Origin: Pohlia nutans
Lineage: Eukaryota > Streptophyta > Bryopsida > Bryales > Mniaceae
Assembly (NCBI GenBank): GCA_022496805.1
Contig: CM040093.1
Coordinates: 808,501-872,500 of the forward strand
Reading direction: 5' to 3'
DNA: 64,000 nt
Under the pieces are notes generated by a model, which did no database searches, was not told the DNA's origin, and saw only the letters and a list, made by a program, of their open reading frames with translations. Within the stretch, counting starts at the first letter, position 1, and every line of letters starts with the position of its first letter. Shown here piece after piece: positions 22,271-31,666 of this stretch. The position numbers and the translations under genes are program-made.

Positions 22271-23625
22271 TGTAGACTTTGATAAACTAGAATTGATACT
22301 CGTGATACTCGTGCTCGTGATACTTGTTCTCGTGATACTCGTGATACTAGTGCTCGTGATACTCGTGGTCGTGGTCGTTGTGCTTGTGCTCGTTGTGCTC
22401 GTTGGCAGTACCCAAGATATTTTGGTGATCTAATTGAAGCTCCAAGGGTGAAGCCTCGGGGCCGATGGTCTAGTCTGGCATGTAGACCTTGATCAACTAG
22501 AATTGACGACGGTAGTCTTGGAACTCGTATTGGAACTCGTGTTAAAACTCGTATTGGAACTCGTATTGGAATTCGTATTGGGACTCGAATTGGAACTCGT
22601 ATTGGAACTCGTAATGGTCGTAATGCTCAACTCTCTCAGTAGGTGCTTGTCACTCTCGTCATGGTGGAACTCGCAATTGTGGAACTCGTAATGGTGGATC
22701 TCGTAATGGTGGAACTCGTAATGGAACTCGTAATGGAACTCGTAATGGATCTTGTAGTGCTCGTAATGCTCGTGGTCGTTGTGGCAGTAGTCGTTGTGAT
22801 CGTGTTGCTCGTGTTCAAGGTGCTCGTGATACTCGTGCTCGTGGTCGTTGTGCTCGTGCTCGTTGTGCTCGTTGGCAGTACCTAGGATTTTTGGGTGATC
22901 AAACTGAAACTCCAAGGGTGAAGCCTCGGGGCCGATGGTCCAGTCTCGCATGTAGACCTTGATCAAATAGAATTGATGGTGGTACTCTTGGAACTCGTAA
23001 TGGAACTCATATTGGAACTCATATTGGAACTCGTATTGGAACTCGCATTGGAACTCGTATTGGAACTCGTATTGGAACTCGTAATGGTCGTAATGCTCAA
23101 CTCTCTCAGTAGGTGCTCGTTACTCTCGTCATGGTGGAACTCGCAATTGTAGAACTCGTAATGGTGGATCTCGTAATGGTGGAACTCGTAATGGAACTAG
23201 TAATGGAACTTGTAGTGCATGTAATGCTCGTGGTCGCTGTGGCAGTAGTCGTTGTGGCCGTGTTGCTCGTGTTCATGGTGCTCGTGATACTCGTGCTCGT
23301 GGTCGTTGTGCTCGTGCTCGTTGTCCTCGTTGGCAGTACCCAGGATTCTTGGGTGATCAAACTGAAACTCCAAGGGTGAAGCCTCGGGGCCGATGGACCA
23401 GTCTCGCATGTAGACCTTGATCAAATAGAATTGATGGTGGTACTCTTGGAACTCGTAATGGAACTCGTACTGGATCTCGTAATGGAACTCGTAATGGAAC
23501 TCGTAATGCTCGTGGTCGTTGTGCTCGTGGTCGTGTTGCTCGTGTTCATGGTGCTCTTGATACTCGTGCTCGTGGTCAGTGTGTTCGTGCTCGTTGTGCT
23601 CGTTGTGCTCGTGTTGCTGGTGTCT
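22271..23625. repeat. CTCGTAATGGAA minisatellite, block B
   Basis: A different unit family, (A/G)CTCGTAATGG and CTCGTATTGGAA, with GTGCTCGTGGTCGTTGT-like segments. It forms three homologous higher-order copies of about 460 bp starting near 22440, 22905 and 23365. Each contains a version of the conserved core (CCTCGGGGCCGATGG followed by a TTGATCAA). Confidence 0.9.
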
Positions 23626-25720
23626 TGATCAATGCCGTCACTCAAGTATGGGATCTTGAATTCGCGTTAGTCGATCTCGCGATGGAATGCCTAATCCCTA
23701 AACTGGTGCTCGGCACGCTCGTCACGCTTGTCACGCTATTGCTCGTCACGCTCGTCATGCTATTGCTCGTCACGCTCGCAACGCTACTGCTCGTCACGCT
23801 ATTGCTCGTCACGATCGTCACGCTACTGCTCATCACGCACTTCACTAGTATTGCTCGTCACGCTCGTCACGCTATTGCTCGTCACGCTCGTCACTGGTAT
23901 TGCTCGTCATGCTCGTCACGCTATTGCTCGTCACGGAGTTGCTCGTCACGCTCATCACTGGTCTTGCTCGTCACGCTACATGCTCGTCACTGGTCTTGCT
24001 CGTCACGCTCGTCACGCACGTCACTGGTATTGCTCGTCACGCTCGTCACGCTATTGCTCGTCACGGAGTTGCTCGTCACGCTCGTCACTGGTCTTGCTCG
24101 TCACGCTACATGCTCGTCACTGGTCTTGCTCGTCACGCTCGTCACGCACGTCACTGGTATTGCTTGTCACGCTCGTCACGCTATTGCTCGTCACGGAGTT
24201 GCTCGTCATGCTCGTCACTGGTCTTGCTCGTCACACTACATGCTCGTCACTGGTCTTGCTCGTCACGCTCGTCACGCACGTCACTGGTATTGCTCGTCAC
24301 GCTATTGCTCGTCACGGAGTTGCTCGTCACGCTCGTCACTAGTCTTGCTCGTCACGCTACATGCTCGTCACTGGTCTTGCTCGTCACGCTCGTCACGCAC
24401 GTCACTGGTATTGCTCGTCACGCTCGTCACGCTATTGCTCATCACGGAGTTTCTTGTCACGCTCGTCACTAGTCTTGCTTGTCACGCTACATGCTCGTCA
24501 CTGGTCTTGCTTGTCACGCCTTTACACGCTCGTAGTGGTGCTCTTATTATTGCTCTTATTATTTCTTGTCAATGGTATTGCTCGTCACGCTCATCACTGG
24601 TATTGCTTGTCACGCTTGTGGGCGATCAGACCCTGTCACCCAGGGTGGAGCATCGGGGCCGACGGTCCAAACTACGAAGGTTGACTTGATCAATGCCGTC
24701 ACTCAAGTATGGGATCTTGAATTCAAGTTGGTCGATCTCGCGATGGAATGCCTAATCCCTAAACTGGTGCTCATCACGCTCGTCACGCTCGTCACGCTAT
24801 TGCTCGTCACGCTCGTCATGCTATTGCTCGTCACGCTCGTCACGCTACTGCTCGTCACGCTATTGCTCGTCACGCTCGTCATGCTATTGCTCGTCACGCT
24901 CGTCACGCTACTGCTCGTCACGCTATTGCTTGTCACGTTCGTCACGCTACTTCTCGTCACGCAATTGCTCGTCACGCTATTGGTCGTCACGTTCGTCACG
25001 CTACTGCTCGTCACGCAATTGCTCGTCACGCACTTCACTAGTATTGCTCGTCACGCTCGTCACGCACGTCACTGGTATTGCTCGTCACGCTCGTCACTGG
25101 TATTGCTCGTCACGCTCGTCACGCATTTGCTCGTCACGCTCGTCACTGGTATTGCTCGTCACGCTACTGTCTTTGTATGCTCGTAGTGGTGCTCTTATTA
25201 TTGCTCTTAGTATTGCTCGTCACTAGTATTGCTCGTCACTGGTATTGCTCGTCACGCTGGTGGGGGATCAGACCCTGTCACCGAGGGTGGAGCATCGGGG
25301 CCGACGGTCCAAACTGTGAGGTTTGACTTGATCATTGCCGTCACGCTCGCCTAAATTTTTGTCGCGCCCCTGTAGGTTTTGGTCACGCTTGTCATGATGC
25401 TCGTTGCTGTGGGTACTGCCCTCACTCGCTACGGTGCCCGCGTCGCTCGTAATGGAACTCGTAATGGTACTCGTAATGCTCGTAATGGTACTCGTAATGC
25501 TCGTAATGCACGTAATGGATCTGGTAACTTAGGGTGCTACACTTGCGTTCTTGGTTCTCGTCACCTTTTGTGTTAGTGCAAGTCACGTATGTTGTTTCTT
25601 TGTGCTGATGGTGTTCTAAACAGCGGTGCATGGACTCGTCACGCTCGTCTCGCTTCCACTACTTTAGGTGCGCGTATTGGTCGAGTTAGTGCGGATCTCG
25701 CTCGTTGCTTCTCGTACCAC
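23626..25720. repeat. GCTCGTCACG minisatellite, block C
   Basis: The block A unit returns. Within 23900-24500 a further higher-order unit of about 120 bp, alternating GGTCTTGCTCGTCACG and GGTATTGCTCGTCACG with CTACATGCTCGTCAC, is repeated at least four times with few changes, indicating recent amplification. Conserved cores occur at about 24626 and 25265. The array frays out in GTAATGGTACTCGTAATG repeats near 25450-25520. Confidence 0.9.
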
Positions 25721-26063
25721 GTGACTGAGATTGCTTGACACGGACGTCTGAGTGCTTGTAGTCATCGTTGTTGTGCGCTAGTATGGGTGCTCGTAACTAT
25801 AGTGTTCGTGGTCGTCAATGGCGTTGTTGTGGGTGCCAGACTCACTTGTGTAGTTGCTCCTCAGGCTCGTATTGGTGAACATCATGCTTGATGTGGTTCA
25901 CGTTGCTAATGTTGCTCATCACCGCGGCGTTGGAAATTCTCACGCTCACGATAGACCTCGTCATGTTGTTGGTGCTCGTCTACGTCGTGTTGGAACTCGT
26001 GATGGTGCTCGTTTTTGAGGGTACTATACTCGCTAGTTAGAGCTCGTGTTTTGATATTTTGTC

Positions 26064-26099
26064 ATGTCTATGGATGAATGTGTAATTTGTTTCGTGTGA
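26064..26099 (+). promoter_or_regulatory. Short upstream ORF overlapping the methyltransferase-like gene start
   Basis: An ATG at 26064 opens an 11-codon frame that ends at TGA 26097-26099, overlapping the ATG at 26078 in another frame. If transcription starts upstream of it, it could reduce translation of the main frame. Alternatively the true start lies in an unrecognised upstream exon or at a later Met (residue 91). Confidence 0.4.
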
Positions 26100-29000
26100 A
26101 GGATGATATCTCACAAACGCCTGAGCAGTTGGCGGGTGAGGATAGCCCTGGACCTCAACCCTCTTTAGATGGTGGAGATTTAGACGCCGCAGATCATGAT
26201 GTAGAGGAGGTTGACAATGATGAAGCAGCGTTGGGGGCAAGCGAAGATGTCATACGAAGCCGCCAGAAGTTGAATGCTGTAGCAACAATTGCTAACCTCC
26301 AACTCCAACCGGTGCATATATCCCGGCATCACATCCCATTGTGTAGAATGGTTGTGATGCCGATGGTGAGACCTACTCTCTCATGTGATTTGACAAAACT
26401 CGAGGAAGAGTTTGTACATGGCTATAGAGATGGTGCAGCTGTTTTCTATGTCTCTCTTACCAATGAACAAGGTGATATTCAAGAGGTCAGTGAGGAGGAC
26501 AAGGTGATGTGGGGGCCATTTTGGGATGAAGAGAATGAGAAATTCAACAAATACCTCCGTGGTATTCCAGGGATGCAACAGTATGTTAATCGGATGTTCT
26601 TTGTGTGTGATGGGAACCACCGTAGAATAGTTTGGATGAACCACATTGAGAGGCTGCATAAGAATGAGCCCTCATGGCACTACTCCGTTGATGCCATCGT
26701 TCTTGACACTAAAGGACGGATTGGTCTTGTCATGCAAGTTATGCATGACATCAATAAGTGAGTATTTTCTCACACAGCAATCACTTGGTTTATGCTCTCT
26801 ATATATTGTTTTATGACTTGTGTATATATGATTATATGACGTATTCTTTTACTTAATGCTTCATTGTAATCCTATTCTCTTTAATTGTATAATTTTCTTT
26901 TTCATTGTATTCAAATTCTCTTTCATTGTATTCATTTTCTGTTTCATTGTATTGATATAGACACACAGAGGATTCACACGTGAAGACCAGTTTGGTTCAC
27001 ACGTTGTTCAGGATTAAGAAGTATGGTGTAATGCCATTGGAGATGTTCAATGAACTCCTCTCTCCCGTAGAGATATTGAAGTGTAAAATGAACAATTCAA
27101 AGCGTTCATGGTACCATTTGTCTGTTGAGGTGTTCACGGCCTTCATATTTCGGGTACATGCTTTACTTCTCTTATCAATTTTGTCTTTAACATTTTCACG
27201 AACGTGTGTGAAATGAATAATACTAATTGTGTTGAAATTGATTGTGCATGTTTAGCATGAGATCGTTGTTGCTGCTGATTTTGCTGCTCGACTGCATCGT
27301 GAACAAACCCATCCTGACGATACATCTGCTGGGAGTATTGCTGCCGCTATGCATGCAGCAATTAAAGAGAAGACGGCCAAGCTGAGCATCAAGCTGGGGA
27401 AATTGGCTGCCGTTGCAAACCCTGCAATTGGGGATGACTTTCTCAAGGAGGTATGAATCAATTTAATTTTTTTTTGTTTAAATGATATGGAAATTCAAGC
27501 ATGATTCTAATTGTCATGATAAAACGTTGCAGATTGAGAGACATTGGACGTTGAACTCCACCCCCGAGATAACATTGGAGAAACTTCAACTCATTGCTAC
27601 TTCTAATGTAGCTCCCGTTCATAAGGTTAAATGTATAAAACTGTTCAACTCATCCGTGGCAACCCGTGAAGCATCTCGTTTCCCTCCCAAGCCTTTGAAC
27701 GAAGAGAAGTTGGGAATATTTCTTGTCAAGGCTTGTTGGTGGGCTGGGGTATGATATTCATACACTATTTAATCAACTTGAGTTCATGTGCTCTAATTTT
27801 TGCTCAAGATTTATATTTGAGTTCTAGTTGGGTTTGTGATCAACGGTTTACAAGGTTACTAATTAATATTTATGAATATACTTTACGAAATTGCAGATTG
27901 AAGAGAAGGCAGTAGAGTACTTTGATGATATTGTTCGTGCTGATAACATTACCATCTCCATGGACTCTCCTCTTGAGCCTCTATCGTTGAGCGCTTTCAT
28001 AGAGGAGTGGCGGATTCGACTATGGGACCATGCCTTTCTAACTTACTTCAAGGAGCATGATCATTTCAAGAAATCTGAGGATTTCTCTACATTCAAGGGG
28101 TCTGACATTGCTGTGAAACGTGTGATCTTTAGGTGTGCTCTAAACAGTTACTACATTCTTTTATTATGTTTCTAATTTATGATGTGAACTTTAAAACTCA
28201 TTATTGAGTTGTCTATTGAGTATGAATATGAATTTGTTTTCAAATTGAATGAGTGTTATCAGTTGACACGGATTTTTTTAATGCAATGTGAATTGTATGT
28301 CATTATTATTCTCACATTAAGTCAATGTATGATTGTTCGTTGTATATTTAACTAACATTGAAATGTTGTAGATATTTCAAGTTTGAGCTTCTTCCCAAGA
28401 AGGCCATTACAAAAGAACATCTCCCTGTCTTCCTCAACACTTGGTTGGACCGTTCTTCAGACGCTTGTATGTTATCGCCGGCTCAGCTGCGTACGTGGAC
28501 TACTGCGCATCTGAACTCTGGCGCTTGGTACCTGGATTGCAGCACATCTTTCACGCCAATCCAGGAGATTGAGCTGAAGCGGAATCAGGAGGCAGCGGCA
28601 ATTGCAGCTGAAGACATCATTGAGCTTGCAGATGTGGAGGATGACGAAGCCAAAGAGAAGGCGGTGAAAAAACGGGAGGAGTCCGATCGTAAGAAGGCTC
28701 AGAAGGTGAAGGACGCTGCTGAGAAGGTCGCCTTAAGGGAGAAGGAAAGGATTCAGAAGGCTGCAGAGAAGGCAGCAGAGAAGGCAGCAGAGAAGGAGAA
28801 GGGGAAGAAGAAGACCGTTGAACCTGCGAAGAACGAGAAGGAAGCTGCAGGCGCCTCTTCTACAGTGGACGGTGGTTCTCAGTTACAATCGACCCCCACC
28901 CGAGGTACTAAGCGTGATTCTCCCTATGATTTTCTCTCTCAGGGCCCATTGGCGGTTGACCTTGGACGAGTGGAGGACTTCACCAATGATGAGTTCATAG

Positions 29001-31026
29001 TGAACACATCATTGGGCCAGATTCTTGGAACTGGAACTGGTCCATTGCCCCCGGTTTATGACGACTTGAAGGCATTTATGAAGAAAGTAAGTGTTTTTTT
29101 TATTTAATTTGAGCAATTTTGATTTCAAATGTTTTCTACAATCAATGTAATTAATAATATGAGCTCTTGGAAGTAAATTCATTGATTACTATGTTTGTGT
29201 ATAATTTGTTCCATTATGATTTGAAATGTGTTCATGTATAAATCAATCAAAGTGTTTAAATCCTAAACTGTGCTTTTGAAACTACGATTGATGAGTGATA
29301 TGTTTGTATTTCAATGGTTAAAGTTTGATTTGAAATGTGTTCATGTATAAATCAATCAAAGTGTTTAAATCCTAAACTGTGCTTTAGAAACTACGATTGA
29401 TGAGTGATATGTTTGTACGTCAATTGTTCATGTTTTGTTTGGATTGTGTTAATGCATAAATCAATCAATGTGTTTAAACCCTAAACTGTGCTTTTGAAAC
29501 TAACTTCATTGATTGTCTTCTTTGTCTTCTAGCACAAGAATGACAAGTCCCGGGCGCATAAAGGTGACTTGAATTCCAGGGGATTAGTGGACCTCATGAT
29601 CGTGGATATGCCTGAGGGTCTGGCAGTCCCAGGCGTATCGAATCCTGCCTCCACCGTTCCCAAGTGGAACCAAGAACCTCGGGAATTCTTGCAACCAGTT
29701 TTCGATTCTGCAGATCAACACTTGCAGGATGATGGTGCTCTTATTATTATTTACCCTTTTCGATCAGCTACAAAATCGAAGATCTTGGGTTACTGCAAGA
29801 GCTATGGATTCGAGGTGAAGAAGGACTGGTGGGGAATGAACCGTCTTCACCTGACATCCCCTACCAATCCGTTGTTGACGGTGAGTTTGTTTATAAAACT
29901 AATGTTGACATTGATTTATTTTGAAGTACTTTGTATATGTTTTCCTAAACTTATGTAATTGTTTTTCTTTTGCAGACCAATCGCTTTGGCATTTGTTTGG
30001 CGATCAGGGTTAATGGTAATTGGGATCCATCCTCTTTTGCATTCCAGCCAGTCCCTGCGCTTCTTCGTAACGGAGTAGATGTTGCACGTGACGACATCCT
30101 CCAGAACTACATGGGCAAAGATGACCAGTTGATGAACAGGGAGGTGCCATGGCGAGGACCGCGAGAGAAATCTACCTTGTTCATGCAGATGCTCATCGAG
30201 ACATGTTCTTTTCCAGGCGACGTGGTGTTGGATTGCACTACCGCGAGTGGTTAGTAATTCAATCTCATTCTAAATGATATGTTCCAATTTTTGTCATTGT
30301 ACATTGATTACATTTGTTTACTATCTCTCATGTATTTTGTCTACGTTTGTCTACTATCTTTCAATTTTTGTCCTTGTAGTATGTTTACATTTGTCTACTT
30401 TGTGATTGTTTTTGCAGGCGCCTCTATCCTCGCTTGCCGCAATGTGGACCGCCACATCGCAGCGCTAGAGGAGGACAAGGCTATATTTGATGCGGTCCTT
30501 GCTCCTCTCATTCGACCCGCTGTGACTCGTAGGCCTCACCAACCGAGGGTTGTTATTGGCTTGGATGACATGGACGATGAGGACATTGTAGCGGAGCCGA
30601 TTGTGAAGAAATCCCGATTCAGTAAGTAAGTCGGTTTATGTAATTACTTTGCATTATGATTTGTAGTTCTTTGCTCGTGGTTTATTTTTCAGTATTTCTA
30701 ATACTATGGTTTTTATTGCTTTCAGATGCGGCGGACTAAGTGCTCCAATTCATCGACCTTTCTTCTCTAATCCCGAGTTTTTTCCTAGTCCTCCTAAACC
30801 CTTCGCACTGCCGTCTTATGCAGAAGGAATTGCAAGACAGTTTGTAGAGCAGTGTATTTTTGATCGTAGTCCACGCCCCGTGTTTGTTTCTGCTCGTGTT
30901 TTAGAGTTTGTTGATCAGGAGGCAGCTGAGTCTGATGGTGAGGCATCCGGTAGTGATTGTAGTGACATAGAGGGGTCTATGTCCGGATCTTCTAGTCCCA
31001 CGGCTTCATTTGAGGCTTCGCCATAG
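26078..31026 (+). CDS. ParB-like domain fused to a divergent beta-type DNA methyltransferase domain, ten exons
   Basis: Exons by GT-AG sites and phase: 26078-26757, 26961-27153, 27256-27450, 27533-27748, 27897-28132, 28372-29086, 29533-29880, 29976-30249, 30418-30625, 30726-31026. The frame is open over about 1121 residues. Residues 85-225 resemble the ParB/sulfiredoxin fold, with FVCDGNHRR at 175-183. A helical middle follows, then a charged Lys/Glu/Ala coiled coil in exon 6. Exons 7-9 form a methyltransferase fold in beta order: motif IV equivalent IVDMPEG (768-774, in place of DPPY), a REKS...LI segment (924-934), then the SAM-site equivalent VLDCTTASG (945-953, in place of DPFxGSGTT) with RHIAALEED. 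Both catalytic signatures are altered, so methylation activity is doubtful. It lies in the large MULE, divergent from the transposase. The ATG overlaps an upstream 11-codon ORF at 26064. An alternative donor at 30622 would end the protein at 30739. Confidence 0.78.
29224..29510. repeat. 109-bp tandem repeat in intron 6
   Basis: Units start at about 29224, 29333 and 29442, each carrying ATAAATCAATCAA and CCTAAACTGTGCTTT. The first two are nearly identical and the third is diverged and partial. They lie wholly within the intron between exons 6 and 7 of the methyltransferase-like gene. Confidence 0.9.
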
Positions 31027-31088
31027 CTCTATACTCTTGAGTATTGTGACTATTATGTGTTATTTGACACAGATGTTTCTATTGGATT

Positions 31089-31113
31089 GTAGTGAGACTA
31101 AAAGGGCCACTAC
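31089..31113 (+). promoter_or_regulatory. 25-nt 3' element with GTAGTG/CACTAC stem (methyltransferase-like gene)
   Basis: It lies 62 nt past the stop codon. It opens with GTAGTG, closes with the complementary CACTAC, and has the loop AGACTAAAAGGGC. An identical 25-nt sequence lies at the same relative place after the second MULE transposase (51447-51471, minus strand). Position suggests a role in mRNA 3' end formation or stability; this is inference. Confidence 0.6.
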
Positions 31114-31587
31114 CACTTTATTTGCATTTGTTGTCCATCTTCATATTTGAATGGTTTCACTCTTATTCAATCACTCTAACTCAATTCTATGTGCTGTCAT
31201 AAATTCTTGTACATTGGGTTTCTTGATACAAACTTTGAGAATTGAAAACATAATCTAAAACTACTCACATTTTGGTCTTTAAACCCTAAACCCCTAAACA
31301 CTAAACTCACAAACATCAAATCAATTAAAAGTCTTACTTTTTGCAAAATTCTAACACATTGAACTTCTTTATAAAACTGTTGACTCCACATTAGAATGTT
31401 ACATGCATTTTCATTATCACTACATTTCACACATTTATCAATTTTGCCTAACTAATTTTTTTGACATACAATTTGCCTAAAACCGCACACATGTTTTCTC
31501 TATTCCATTTAAACCGATAGAAAATAATGCCTAAATCCCAAAGCCCACGGTCATAGGTCCACCAAAAAAAATTTGAAAAAAACTGAA

Positions 31588-31657
31588 AAATTCTGTGGGC
31601 TCTCAGGCTCACCGGCTCCCGGGCTCACGCTCCCAGGCTCACATGCTAGCACACCCG
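31588..31657 (-). repeat. Right TIR and subterminal GTGAGCC repeats of the large MULE
   Basis: Read inward on the minus strand it begins CGGGTGTGCTAGCATGTG, followed by GTGAGCC units and a GAATTTTT tract, matching the left end with substitutions. The 9-bp duplication AATAGGAAG follows directly at 31658. Confidence 0.85.
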
Positions 31658-31666
31658 AATAGGAAG

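Larger units (their letters stand above)
12757..31657. mobile_element. Giant (18.9 kb) Mutator-like element with accessory genes
   Basis: The ends are inverted repeats sharing the 16-mer GCTAGCATGTGAGCCT (12764-12779, and inverted at 31635-31650), each set 7 bases in from the terminus. They are followed by further spaced GTGAGCC units and a GAATTTTT stretch on both sides. The element is flanked by an exact 9-bp direct repeat AATAGGAAG (12748-12756 and 31658-31666); 9-bp duplications are the hallmark of Mutator transposition. Inside are a MULE transposase with a SWIM zinc finger (13301-16934, minus), two small ORFs (17503-17961 minus, 18642-18989 plus), a long minisatellite (about 19600-25700) and a ten-exon ParB-like/methyltransferase-like gene (26078-31026, plus). 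The transposase is broken, so this copy is probably non-autonomous now. Confidence 0.85.

Noticed and set aside
23625..24689. Long open frames (up to 354 codons) across the minisatellite on both strands
   Set aside because: The repeat unit lacks stop codons in several frames, so long frames are expected. The products are low-complexity repeats of Leu-Leu-Val-Thr or Ser-Val-Thr with no start context or codon bias.
19600..25720. CRISPR-like array
   Set aside because: Repeat and spacer lengths are irregular, the spacers are themselves repeats, there are no cas genes, and the setting is eukaryotic.
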